Origin: Devosia sp.
GTDB lineage: Bacteria; Pseudomonadota; Alphaproteobacteria; Rhizobiales; Devosiaceae
DNA: 8,981 bases
Assembly (NCBI GenBank): GCA_016793415.1
Contig: JAEUMC010001001.1
Location: 1 to 8,981, forward strand
Direction: 5' to 3'
Below are positions 1 through 6,490 of this stretch, piece by piece (the first letter of the stretch is position 1; each line of letters opens with the position of its first letter). The notes under the pieces are model-generated. The model was not told the DNA's origin, made no database searches, and saw nothing but the letters and a program-made list of their open reading frames with translations. The translations under genes and the position numbers were made by a program.

Positions 1-1
1 G

Positions 2-838
2 ACCATCATGCTGGCTTCGGCCGAAGAACCGGCGCAGCGCGTGGTGCCGACCTTTGAGGTGGTGGCGCCCGTGCCGGTGTTCCGCAGCAAGTCCGAAGGC
101 GGCATCAATGTTGCTGCCCTGCCGCCCGGCATCGACACCAAGGCCTTCGAGGCGGTCGGCGCGCCGGTCCCGGCGACCAAATCCGCCCGCATCCAGCTCG
201 CCACCCGCTCGCCGCTCGGCGGTGAAGAGGGCCAGACCGCCGTCGCGGCACTCGCCGCCATCGACCAGCCGCTGCCCAAGCCGCGTGTGCTGATGTCGCC
301 CAAGGCCGACGAGATGGTCACCGCCTATGTCGCGACCAGCCCCGACCCGGGCGCCGAACAGGCGCTGAAGATGATCATCGAGCGCGAGAATGCCGTGGTG
401 CCGGAACTGCCGAGCAAGGACAAGCTGCTCGGCGCCGGCAACATCCAGACCGCCTCGCTCGGCGGCCCCGAGACCTTCTCGACGCTCAAGGGCATGTTCG
501 ACATGACCTTCAACTCGCTCAGCGGCAACGGCGCCTCCGAGCCGATGCAGCAGGCGCTGGCCGACCTGGCGCTGAGCCGCCAGCCGAACCAGTCGATCGA
601 GCTGCGTGACATGGACCTGGTGGCGCCCGAGATCGACCACGTCAACGATACCCTGGTGCAGCCGGTGCCGATGACCACCGCGTTCTGGGCCGAGATGACC
701 GAAGCCGAGGGTTACCTCGAAAAGGGCACCGAACTCGGGCCGCTCACCGGCCGTGTCGCCTTCCTTCCCGACAACGCCGCAATTCCGGCCTACGACCGCT
801 TCGTGACGGATGGTTTGCAGCTCGTCGCTGAACGCTAA
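2..838 (+). CDS. Unrecognised Ala/Pro-rich protein, C-terminal part (5' end outside window)
   Basis: The reading frame is open to the left edge and stops at TAA 836-838. The first ATG (position 8) has only seven bases before it and no visible ribosome site, so it is probably an internal Met of a longer gene. The visible 276 residues are rich in Ala, Pro, Glu and Leu, have no Cys, one Trp and one His, and no membrane segment. The first third is Pro/Ala-rich and looks like a linker; the last two thirds look more folded, ending with an aromatic stretch (FLPDNAAIPAYDRF). Codon use matches the neighbours, so the frame is convincing. I do not recognise a domain. The composition would suit the C-terminal extension of an exported cell-envelope protein, for example the tail of a rhizobial D-alanyl-D-alanine carboxypeptidase, but no catalytic motif is visible and this is a weak guess. 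A 92-base gap separates it from dxs. Confidence 0.6.
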   Translation, partial: TIMLASAEEPAQRVVPTFEVVAPVPVFRSKSEGGINVAALPPGIDTKAFEAVGAPVPATKSARIQLATRSPLGGEEGQTAVAALAAIDQPLPKPRVLMSPKADEMVTAYVATSPDPGAEQALKMIIERENAVVPELPSKDKLLGAGNIQTASLGGPETFSTLKGMFDMTFNSLSGNGASEPMQQALADLALSRQPNQSIELRDMDLVAPEIDHVNDTLVQPVPMTTAFWAEMTEAEGYLEKGTELGPLTGRVAFLPDNAAIPAYDRFVTDGLQLVAER

Positions 839-845
839 AAGGCCG

Positions 846-858
846 CGCCCGCAGGGCG
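846..858 (+). terminator. Weak hairpin after the first gene
   Basis: CGCCC (846-850) and GGGCG (854-858) form a 5-bp stem with a GCA loop, eight bases after the TAA stop. No T run follows (TTGCAATG), so it is at best a weak or Rho-assisted 3' end, and read-through into dxs is plausible. Confidence 0.2.
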
Positions 859-884
859 TTGCAATGCCGAACCTGAGCCTCTAA

Positions 885-901
885 GTCTCTAATCGAGAGA
901 C
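885..901 (+). promoter_or_regulatory. Small dyad in the dxs leader
   Basis: GTCTCT (885-890) and AGAGAC (896-901) form a perfect 6-bp dyad with a 5-base spacer, 15 bases upstream of the dxs ribosome site. The loop side overlaps TCTAAT (888-893), a 5/6 match to a sigma-70 -10 box, but no matching -35 box lies at 16-18 bases. It could be a leader hairpin or a small operator; its function is not shown. Confidence 0.25.
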
Positions 902-916
902 CGGCCCCGTTCCGGC

Positions 917-922
917 GAAGGA
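917..922 (+). promoter_or_regulatory. Ribosome binding site of dxs (fixes the TTG start)
   Basis: GAAGGA lies eight bases upstream of the TTG at 931. This good Shine-Dalgarno match supports TTG as the start. The resulting N-terminus ([12 protein letters not shown]) matches the usual start of rhizobial DXS proteins as I remember them. Confidence 0.65.
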
Positions 923-930
923 TCGGTATT

Positions 931-2853
931 TTGGACAAGTCGCAGACACCGCTGCTCGATCGCGTATCGACGCCAGCCGACCTCAAATCCCTGTCACGCG
1001 ACGAGCTTCGCCAGGTCGCCGACGAGTTGCGCGCCGAGGTGATCGACGCCGTGTCGGTGACCGGTGGGCATCTGGGCGCCGGGCTCGGCGTGGTCGAGCT
1101 GACCGTCGCCATCCACGCCACCTTCGATACCCCCAACGACCGCCTGATCTGGGATGTCGGCCACCAGGCCTATCCGCACAAGGTGCTGACCGGTCGCCGC
1201 GACCGCATCCGCACGTTGCGCCAGAAGGACGGGCTATCGGGCTTCACCCGCCGTGCCGAGAGCGCCTACGATCCGTTCGGCGCCGGCCATTCCTCCACCT
1301 CGATCTCCGCCGGGCTCGGCATGGCCGTGGCCTCCGACATCAAGGGCGAGAAGCGCAACGTCATCGCGGTGATCGGCGACGGCGCCATGTCTGCAGGCAT
1401 GGCTTACGAGGCGATGAACAATGCCGGCGCCATGGATGCCCGGCTGATCGTCATCCTCAACGACAATGACATGTCGATCGCCCCGCCCACCGGCGCGATG
1501 CGCTCCTATCTCGCCAAGCTGGTCTCCGGCCCGGTCTATCGCGGCTTCCGCGACACCGCCAAGTCGATCACCGAGAAGATGCCGAAGCTCATTCACGAGA
1601 CGGCGCGCAAGACCGAGGAGTTCGCTCGCTCGTTCTTCACCGGCGGCACGCTGTTCGAGGAACTCGGCTTCTTCTATGTCGGCCCGATCGACGGCCATAA
1701 CCTCAACGACCTGCTCGACGTGCTGCAGAACGTGCGCGACGCCGAGTCCGGTCCGATCCTCATCCACGTGGTGACCAAGAAGGGCAAGGGCTACGGCCCA
1801 GCCGAGAACTCCGCCGACAAGTACCATGGCGTCAACAAGTTCAACGTCATCACCGGCGCCCAGACCAAGCCGCAGTCGAACGCGCCGTCTTACACTTCGG
1901 TATTCGCGCAGAGCCTGATCGAGGAGGCCAAGGCCGACGACCGCGTCGTCGCCGTCACCGCCGCCATGCCCAACGGCACCGGCCTCGACAAGTTCGCCGA
2001 ACTGTTCCCCACCCGCAGCTTCGACGTCGGCATCGCCGAACAGCACGCCGTGACCTTCGCCGCCGGCATGGCGACCGAGGGACTGAAGCCGTTCTGCGCC
2101 ATCTACTCGACTTTCCTGCAGCGCGCCTATGACCAGGTGATCCACGACGTGGCGGTGCAGGGCCTGCCGGTCCGTTTCGCCATCGATCGCGCCGGCTATG
2201 TCGGCGCCGACGGCCCCACTCACGCCGGCAACTACGATGCCGCCTATCTCGGCGCCATCCCCGGCATGGTGGTGATGGCTGCCGGCGACGAGGCCGAGCT
2301 GCGCCACATGGTGGCGACCGCCGCCTCCTATGACGAGGGCCCGATCGCCTTCCGCTACCCGCGTGGCGATGGGCTCGGCGTCGAACTGCCGCCGCGCGGC
2401 AGCGTGCTTGAAATCGGCAAGGGCCGGATCCTGCGCGAAGGGAAATCTGTGGCGCTGGTCAATTTCGGCACCCGGCTCGGCGAAGTGATCGCCGCTGGCG
2501 AAAAGCTGATGGCCTATGGGCTGAACCCCACCATCGCCGACATGCGCTTCCTGAAGCCGCTGGACGAGGCGCTGCTCGCCCGGCTGGCGCGGGAGCACGA
2601 GGTGCTGATCACCATCGAGGAAGGCGGCATCGGCGGCTTCGGCAGCCACGCCGCGACCTTCCTTGCCAGCCACGGCCTGCTCGACGGCAAACTGAAGTTC
2701 CGCCCGCTGATGATCCCCGACGTGTTCACCGAACAGGCCGGCGTGAACGACATGTACGCCGCGGCAGGGCTGGATCGAGCGGGGATCGTGGCGACGGCGC
2801 TGGCGACGCTCGGGATCGACACTGCAGCCGCGCAGCGGACGACGAAGGCTTAG
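931..2853 (+). CDS. dxs: 1-deoxy-D-xylulose-5-phosphate synthase
   Basis: This cytosolic, thiamine-diphosphate-dependent enzyme condenses pyruvate with glyceraldehyde 3-phosphate to give 1-deoxy-D-xylulose 5-phosphate and CO2. The reaction is the first step of the MEP isoprenoid pathway and also supplies precursors of thiamine and pyridoxal phosphate. The 640-residue length is normal for the family. Visible landmarks in order are: TGGHL with His47; [12 protein letters not shown]; the diphosphate/Mg site GDGAMSAG (149-156) ending at NDN (177-179); the catalytic glutamate in [11 protein letters not shown] (Glu370); and [13 protein letters not shown] with Arg420 and His431. These positions coincide with E. 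coli numbering. The three transketolase-type domains (N-terminal, pyrimidine-binding, C-terminal) are all present and no key residue is missing. Translation starts at TTG behind GAAGGA. The xseB gene that often precedes dxs in related genomes does not fit in the 92-base gap upstream. A folded element follows 17 bases after the stop, so dxs probably ends its transcript there. Confidence 0.97.
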   Translation: MDKSQTPLLDRVSTPADLKSLSRDELRQVADELRAEVIDAVSVTGGHLGAGLGVVELTVAIHATFDTPNDRLIWDVGHQAYPHKVLTGRRDRIRTLRQKDGLSGFTRRAESAYDPFGAGHSSTSISAGLGMAVASDIKGEKRNVIAVIGDGAMSAGMAYEAMNNAGAMDARLIVILNDNDMSIAPPTGAMRSYLAKLVSGPVYRGFRDTAKSITEKMPKLIHETARKTEEFARSFFTGGTLFEELGFFYVGPIDGHNLNDLLDVLQNVRDAESGPILIHVVTKKGKGYGPAENSADKYHGVNKFNVITGAQTKPQSNAPSYTSVFAQSLIEEAKADDRVVAVTAAMPNGTGLDKFAELFPTRSFDVGIAEQHAVTFAAGMATEGLKPFCAIYSTFLQRAYDQVIHDVAVQGLPVRFAIDRAGYVGADGPTHAGNYDAAYLGAIPGMVVMAAGDEAELRHMVATAASYDEGPIAFRYPRGDGLGVELPPRGSVLEIGKGRILREGKSVALVNFGTRLGEVIAAGEKLMAYGLNPTIADMRFLKPLDEALLARLAREHEVLITIEEGGIGGFGSHAATFLASHGLLDGKLKFRPLMIPDVFTEQAGVNDMYAAAGLDRAGIVATALATLGIDTAAAQRTTKA

Positions 2854-2870
2854 GTTCTTCATACTGATAG

Positions 2871-2996
2871 AGACGGCCCCCTCCCAGCCTCCCCCCTTAA
2901 AGGGGGAGGTGAAGGGTCGAGGCTCTGTCTTCGATCGTGCCAATCACACCGGCAGGCATCTCCCCCTTTATGGGGGAGGATGGGAGGGGGCCGTCT
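2871..2996. repeat. 126-bp nested inverted-repeat element (copy 1)
   Basis: The outer arms 2871-2886 and 2981-2996 are perfect 16-bp inverted repeats (left arm AGACGGCCCCCTCCCA). Inside, 2888-2895 pairs with 2972-2979, and 2898-2908 pairs with 2960-2970, so the whole element can form one long hairpin. Each half is also palindromic on its own: CCTCCCCC 2888-2895 with GGGGGAGG 2902-2909, and CTCCCCC 2960-2966 with GGGGGAG 2972-2978. It starts 17 bases after the dxs stop and ends 43 bases before the next ATG. It resembles the intergenic mosaic/palindromic elements known from rhizobia (RIME-like); assignment to a named family is inference. It may act as a two-way terminator or protect the 3' end of the mRNA. 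There is no T run. Confidence 0.75.
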
Positions 2997-3005
2997 GCCG
3001 GCAGA
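2994..3005. promoter_or_regulatory. 12-bp perfect palindrome upstream of the ATPase gene
   Basis: TCTGCCGGCAGA is its own reverse complement. It overlaps the right edge of the inverted-repeat element and lies 34 bases before the ATPase ATG. It could be an operator or a remnant of element insertion. Only its symmetry supports it. Confidence 0.25.
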
Positions 3006-3039
3006 TCGCAACGGCCCAAGAATCAGCTAACCACATCCC

Positions 3040-4533
3040 ATGCAGGTCGCGATCGACATGGGTGTGGCGCAGGGTGGCGCCGAGGCGAAGCTCGATCTCG
3101 AGGAACTGCTGGCCACCCGATTGCTGGTGCAGGGCAATTCGGGCTCCGGCAAATCCCACCTGCTCCGCCGCCTGCTCGAACAGAGCGCCCCCTGGGTGCA
3201 GCAATGCATCGTCGACCCGGAAGGCGATTTCGTCACCCTCGCCGACAAGTACGGGCATCTCGTCGTCGATGCCTCGCGCTCCGAGAGCGAACTCACTACC
3301 ATTGCCGCCCGCGTCCGCCAGCACCGTGTCTCGGTGGTGCTGAGCCTCGAAGGGCTGGATGTCGAGCAGCAGATGCGCTGCGCCGCTGCCTTCCTCGGTG
3401 GCCTGTTCGATGCCGATCGCGACTACTGGTATCCAATGCTGGTGGTGGTCGACGAAGCCCAGCTGTTCGCCCCCGCCATTGCCGGCGAAGTCTCCGACGA
3501 AGCGCGCAAGCTGTCGCTTGGCGCCATGACCAACCTGATGTGCCGCGGCCGCAAGCGCGGCGTTGCCGGGGTGATCGCCACGCAGCGGCTGGCGAAGCTC
3601 GCGAAGAACGTCGCCGCCGAGGCCTCGAACTTCCTGATGGGCCGCACCTTCCTCGATATCGACATGGCCCGCGCCGCGGACCTGCTCGGCATGGAGCGGC
3701 GGCAGGCCGAGATGTTCCGCGATCTCAACCGCGGCCATTTCGTCGCGCTCGGCCCCGCCATGTCGCGCCGTCCGCTGCCCATGGTGATCGGTCCGGTGGA
3801 AACCTCGGCCCGCTCCTCGAGCCCCAAGCTGATGCCGCTGCCCGATACCCCTGTTGACGCCAAGGACCTGATCTTCGCTCCGGTGCCCGAAGCAGTGCGC
3901 CCCGTGCGGCGCCCGCCACCACCGCCGCCGCCCTCCACCAACGATCTCCTCGCCCAGCTGGTACGTACCCAGGTGCCGCAGCCGACGCGCCCTGACGAAA
4001 CGCCGGTCGATGCCGAGGAACGGGACCGCGCCATCGACGACGTGGTGCGCGAACTGCTCGAGGACCGCGACGCCGCTTATCGCTCGGTGGCGGTGCTCTA
4101 CCAGGATTTCCTCGTCCGCTGTCGCATCCGGCGCGTGCCGGGCGAGGCCCTGGCGCTGCCGGCCTTCCGGCGCAAGCTCGCAGTAGTGCGGGCCGGGGTG
4201 GCCGAGGAGACGGCGCAATCCGAGACCTGGCAGACCGCGCTGGCGCTATCGCACCAACTGGCCGACGACGTGCAGGGCGTCTTCCTCGTCCTTGCCCGCG
4301 CTGCCGTCGAAGCCCTGCCCTGCCCCTCCGACGCCACTCTGGCGCGGGCCTACGGCACCCATTCCACCGGCCGGGCCCGGCGGCTCCTCACCTATTTCGA
4401 GGAACGCGGGCTGCTGGTGGTGCGCATGGACCTGCGCAACCAGCGCATTGTCGCTTTCCCCGATCTCGGCGCCGAAACCGCCCCAGGCAGCCCGGATGCC
4501 CCCGACTATGGCGATCGGGCTGCGGCGGAGTAG
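3040..4533 (+). CDS. HerA-like (DUF87-type) P-loop ATPase with C-terminal winged-helix-like region
   Basis: A 497-residue cytosolic ATPase of the HerA/FtsK kind, a group that translocates or remodels DNA. Walker A is GNSGSGKS (32-39, Lys38). A HerA-style strand, IVDPEGDF, follows at about 59-66. Walker B is VVVDEAQLF with Asp138-Glu139. Further on are GRKRGVAGVIATQR, which fits sensor and arginine-finger positions of the family, and LMGRTFLDID. The ATPase core ends near residue 260. A linker with seven consecutive prolines (292-298) leads to a charged helical part, then a segment at about 428-476 (YGTHSTGRARRLLTYFEERG, then a two-strand hairpin ending FPDL) that looks like a winged helix. No nuclease partner such as NurA is adjacent. 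The chosen ATG has no clear Shine-Dalgarno (nearest is AAGAA near 3018); a second in-frame ATG at 3058 is possible but would remove the first strand. The exact role is unknown. Confidence 0.85.
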   Translation: MQVAIDMGVAQGGAEAKLDLEELLATRLLVQGNSGSGKSHLLRRLLEQSAPWVQQCIVDPEGDFVTLADKYGHLVVDASRSESELTTIAARVRQHRVSVVLSLEGLDVEQQMRCAAAFLGGLFDADRDYWYPMLVVVDEAQLFAPAIAGEVSDEARKLSLGAMTNLMCRGRKRGVAGVIATQRLAKLAKNVAAEASNFLMGRTFLDIDMARAADLLGMERRQAEMFRDLNRGHFVALGPAMSRRPLPMVIGPVETSARSSSPKLMPLPDTPVDAKDLIFAPVPEAVRPVRRPPPPPPPSTNDLLAQLVRTQVPQPTRPDETPVDAEERDRAIDDVVRELLEDRDAAYRSVAVLYQDFLVRCRIRRVPGEALALPAFRRKLAVVRAGVAEETAQSETWQTALALSHQLADDVQGVFLVLARAAVEALPCPSDATLARAYGTHSTGRARRLLTYFEERGLLVVRMDLRNQRIVAFPDLGAETAPGSPDAPDYGDRAAAE

Positions 4534-4555
4534 CTGCCAGGCCGGCGCGAGCTGA

Positions 4556-4578
4556 CCCCCACCCCTGTCCCCTCCCCC
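4556..4578 (-). other. G-quadruplex motif, minus strand
   Basis: The + strand shows four C runs of 5, 4, 4 and 5 bases separated by A, TGT and T. The minus strand therefore has four G runs with loops of 1, 3 and 1 bases, a pattern that fits the standard G3+N1-7 rule and has the short loops expected of a stable fold. Formation in the cell is not shown. Confidence 0.6.
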
Positions 4579-4640
4579 TAAACATGGGGAGGGAGACGAC
4601 AGTCTCGATATCAGTGTGAGGGTCTCCCTCCCCTTCCTTA

Positions 4641-4663
4641 GGGGGAGGGATCAAGGGTGGGGG
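4641..4663 (+). other. G-quadruplex motif, plus (mRNA-sense) strand
   Basis: G runs of 5, 3, 3 and 5 bases are separated by A, ATCAA and T, fitting G3+N1-7. The motif would be present in any transcript reading past the ATPase stop. It competes with the inverted-repeat hairpin formed by the same bases. Confidence 0.55.
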
Positions 4664-4667
4664 TCAG

Positions 4668-4689
4668 CCCGCACCGGCGCGGGTGTTTT
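4668..4689 (+). terminator. Probable intrinsic terminator at the right edge of repeat copy 2
   Basis: CCCGC (4668-4672) and GCGGG (4679-4683) form a GC stem with a 6-base loop (ACCGGC), followed by TG and TTTT (4686-4689). The stem is short, but placement between the ATPase gene and the next promoter region suits a terminator. It overlaps the right arm of the large element, so the two folds exclude each other. Confidence 0.5.
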
Positions 4690-4733
4690 CTCCGCCCCAC
4701 CAAAACCGTGTGATTCAAATCTCACCGGATTTC

Positions 4734-4748
4734 GTCTATTTAGTCTAT
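4734..4748. promoter_or_regulatory. Direct repeat in the ABC operon control region
   Basis: GTCTAT occurs at 4734-4739 and 4743-4748, nine bases apart. It lies in an AT-richer patch upstream of the predicted promoter and overlaps TATCAT (4746-4751), a 5/6 match to a -10 box without a good -35 partner. It could be a regulator site or part of a second promoter. Confidence 0.25.
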
Positions 4749-4751
4749 CAT

Positions 4752-4762
4752 TCCCATAGGGA
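4752..4762. promoter_or_regulatory. Dyad TCCC-ATA-GGGA just upstream of the -35 box
   Basis: TCCC (4752-4755) and GGGA (4759-4762) flank ATA, four bases before the predicted -35 box. The position suits a regulator binding site. The half-sites are short, so chance is possible. Confidence 0.25.
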
Positions 4763-4765
4763 TTA

Positions 4766-4793
4766 TTGAGTGAAACGCCGATCGGGCTACGAT
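4766..4793 (+). promoter_or_regulatory. Predicted sigma-70-type promoter of the ABC transporter operon
   Basis: The -35 box TTGAGT (4766-4771) is separated by 16 bases from the -10 box TACGAT (4788-4793); each matches the consensus at four of six positions. Transcription would begin near 4800, giving a leader of about 50 bases before the GTG start. It lies downstream of the terminator and upstream of the first operon gene, where a promoter is required. Confidence 0.45.
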
Positions 4794-4802
4794 CTGGGCA
4801 CC

Positions 4803-4820
4803 TTCCGGAGATGACCGGAA
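4803..4820. promoter_or_regulatory. Dyad at the predicted transcription start (possible operator or leader hairpin)
   Basis: TTCCGG (4803-4808) and CCGGAA (4815-4820) are perfect inverted repeats with a 6-base spacer (AGATGA). Centred about 12 bases after the predicted start of transcription, the dyad is well placed for a repressor, or it could form a 5' leader hairpin that stabilises the mRNA. Confidence 0.4.
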
Positions 4821-4837
4821 CCCAGATTTCGCACCCG

Positions 4838-4843
4838 AAAGGA
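4838..4843 (+). promoter_or_regulatory. Ribosome binding site of the binding-protein gene (fixes the GTG start)
   Basis: AAAGGA lies seven bases before the GTG at 4851. The protein then begins with a well-formed signal peptide, which supports GTG as the true start. Confidence 0.7.
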
Positions 4844-4850
4844 TCGCACC

Positions 4851-6482
4851 GTGATCTCAATCAGACGCCGCACGCTCGGAGCGCTCGCCGCCCTGCTGCT
4901 CGCCGGCACCATCATCAGCCCCAGCTTTGCCCAGGACGCGCCGGTCCAGGGCGGCACGCTGATCTATCTCGAGCAGCAGGCCCACACCAACCTCTACCCG
5001 CCGGCGGGCGGCTTCTATCCGAATGGCGGCGTGCTCAACCAGATCACCGACAAGCTGACCTACCAGAACCCGCAAACGCTCGAGATCGAACCGTGGCTGG
5101 CCGAGTCGTGGGAGGTGAACGACACCGCCACCGAGTACACCTTCAAGCTTCGTCCCGGCATCACCTTCTCGGATGGCACGCCGCTCGACGCCAAGGCGGT
5201 CGCGGTGAACTACGACACTTTCGGGCTCGGCAACAAAGAGCTGAAATACCCGGTCTCGGAAGTGATCAACAACTACGACCACGCCGAAGTGGTCGACGAC
5301 CTGACCTTCAAGTTCCACTTCAAGCACCCCTCGCCCGGCTTCCTGCAGGGCACCGCGGTGATCGGCTCCGGCATCGTCTCGCCGGCCACTCTGGCGTTGC
5401 CCTATGACGAACTCGGCGACGCCACCAAGATCGTCGGCTCCGGCCCGTTCGTGGTCGAGAGCGAGACGCTCGGCAAGGAACTGAACCTCAAAGTCCGCGA
5501 GGACTACAACTGGGGGCCGCTGAAGTTCGAGCATCAGGGCCGCGCTTATCTCGACGGCATCAAGTACCTCATCACGCCGGAAGACAGTGTCCGCATCGGC
5601 GGGCTGCTGTCGGGCCAGGCCGACATCATCCGGCAGATCCAGGCCTATGATGAGCCGCAGGTCAACGATGCCGGCTTCGAGATCTTCGCCCCCAACACCC
5701 GCGGCGTGAACAACTCGATCGCCTTCCGCCCGGACAACCCACTGGTCGCCGACCTCAAGGTGCGCCAGGCGCTGACGCTCGCCACCAACCGCCAGGAGAT
5801 CGTCGACACGCTGTTCTCGGCCAACTACCCGGTCGCCACCTCGGTGATTTCGCAACACGCCGCCGGCTATGTCGATGAATCTGCGAAGCTGGTGTTCGAT
5901 CAGGACAAGGCCAAGGCGCTGTTCGCCGAAGCCGGCTGGACGCCCGGGGCCGACGGCATCCTCGAAAAGGCCGGCCAGAAGCTCGATCTCACCGTCTATG
6001 TGTCACTGCCGCAGCCGCAGAACGAAGGCGTACTGCAGCTGGTGGCCCAGCAATGGGCGCAGGTCGGGGTGAAGCTCAACGTGCTGGCCGGCGACGCCGG
6101 CAGCCGCACCCTCGACCAGCTCGATCCGCTGAAGACCCCGGTCACCGTGGCGATGGTCGGTCGCGCCGATCCCGACGTGATCAAGTCCGGCTTCTATCCC
6201 AAGAACCGCGATTGGCTGCTGCAGAAGGGCGGCTCGAGCGACAAGGTCCAAACCTTCGTCGACGACAAGCTGAACGGTCTGCTCGAGGGTCTTGCCTCGG
6301 AAACCGACCGCGCCAAGCGCCTCGCCATTGCCGGCGAGATCCAGGGCTACGTGCTCGACCAGGCCTACATCATCCCGTTCTTCGAGGAACCGCAGGCCTT
6401 CGCCACCGCGCCCTACGTGCACGGCCTGGGCTTCGAGGCGGTGGGCCGCCCGAGCTTCTACAACGTCTGGCTCACCCGCTGA
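4851..6482 (+). CDS. ABC transporter periplasmic substrate-binding protein, SBP_bac_5 family (KPN_01854-like)
   Basis: The exported ligand-binding subunit of the importer encoded by this operon, 543 residues, a normal length for the family. The N-terminus is a classic Sec signal: basic n-region (RRR at 5-7), hydrophobic core about 9-22, and a likely signal peptidase I cut after SFA (Ala27), leaving mature QDAP. There is no lipobox Cys. The mature part has the SBP_bac_5 hallmarks: GGTLIYLEQQ near its start, EPWLAESWEV, YTFKLRPGITFSDGTPLDA, the GSGPF turn, and VRQALTLATNRQEIV. Stretches such as TNLYPPAGGFYPNGG, LPQPQNEGVLQLVAQQWAQV and VGRADPDVIKS recall, from memory, the subfamily named after Klebsiella KPN_01854 (TIGR04028), whose genes often neighbour flavin-dependent luciferase-like monooxygenases. 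The ligand is unknown; peptides are not assured despite usual database naming. It is the first gene after a predicted promoter, with a GTG start behind AAAGGA. Confidence 0.93.
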   Translation: MISIRRRTLGALAALLLAGTIISPSFAQDAPVQGGTLIYLEQQAHTNLYPPAGGFYPNGGVLNQITDKLTYQNPQTLEIEPWLAESWEVNDTATEYTFKLRPGITFSDGTPLDAKAVAVNYDTFGLGNKELKYPVSEVINNYDHAEVVDDLTFKFHFKHPSPGFLQGTAVIGSGIVSPATLALPYDELGDATKIVGSGPFVVESETLGKELNLKVREDYNWGPLKFEHQGRAYLDGIKYLITPEDSVRIGGLLSGQADIIRQIQAYDEPQVNDAGFEIFAPNTRGVNNSIAFRPDNPLVADLKVRQALTLATNRQEIVDTLFSANYPVATSVISQHAAGYVDESAKLVFDQDKAKALFAEAGWTPGADGILEKAGQKLDLTVYVSLPQPQNEGVLQLVAQQWAQVGVKLNVLAGDAGSRTLDQLDPLKTPVTVAMVGRADPDVIKSGFYPKNRDWLLQKGGSSDKVQTFVDDKLNGLLEGLASETDRAKRLAIAGEIQGYVLDQAYIIPFFEEPQAFATAPYVHGLGFEAVGRPSFYNVWLTR

Positions 6483-6490
6483 TCGCTCTG

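Larger units (their letters stand above)
4541..4678. repeat. 138-bp nested inverted-repeat element (copy 2)
   Basis: The outer arms 4541-4564 and 4655-4678 match as inverted repeats at 22 of 24 positions; the inner 14 (GCTGACCCCCACCC) are perfect. Next, 4570-4580 pairs perfectly with 4639-4649 (11 bp), and 4586-4597 with 4622-4633 (12 bp), leaving a 24-base central loop. The halves can also fold alone: 4570-4577 with 4586-4593, and 4625-4633 with 4642-4650. The design is the same as the element after dxs (C-rich left half, G-rich right half, inner CTCCCCC-type hairpins), but the outer arms differ in sequence. It starts seven bases after the ATPase stop. Likely roles are 3' end formation or mRNA protection; it is also a candidate non-autonomous mobile element, although no target-site duplication is evident. 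Confidence 0.75.

Noticed and set aside
839..930. A small xseB gene between the first gene and dxs
   Set aside because: The 92-base gap is too short to hold xseB and shows no coding pattern.
1234..2943. Open frame of 569 codons on the minus strand opposite dxs
   Set aside because: It lies antisense to an unmistakable dxs, is His/Gly/Val-rich in the way GC-rich antisense frames are, and has no recognisable motif.
2871..2996. CRISPR-like repeat
   Set aside because: It is a single nested inverted repeat, not an array of direct repeats with spacers.
2937..3857. Plus-strand frame overlapping the ATPase gene
   Set aside because: Arg/Pro/Ala-rich out-of-frame translation with no domain, beginning inside the repeat element.
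2968..4218. Open frame of 416 codons on the minus strand opposite the ATPase gene
   Set aside because: Antisense shadow of a gene with clear Walker motifs; it also runs into the inverted-repeat element.
3040..4533. HerA-like ATPase as part of an anti-phage defence system
   Set aside because: HerA ATPases occur in defence pairs, but no SIR2, DUF4297 or nuclease gene is adjacent, and the flanks are housekeeping dxs and a transporter operon.
4857..5858. Minus-strand frame opposite the binding-protein gene
   Set aside because: Antisense shadow rich in Val, Asp and Arg; the sense frame encodes an obvious signal peptide and SBP_bac_5 motifs.
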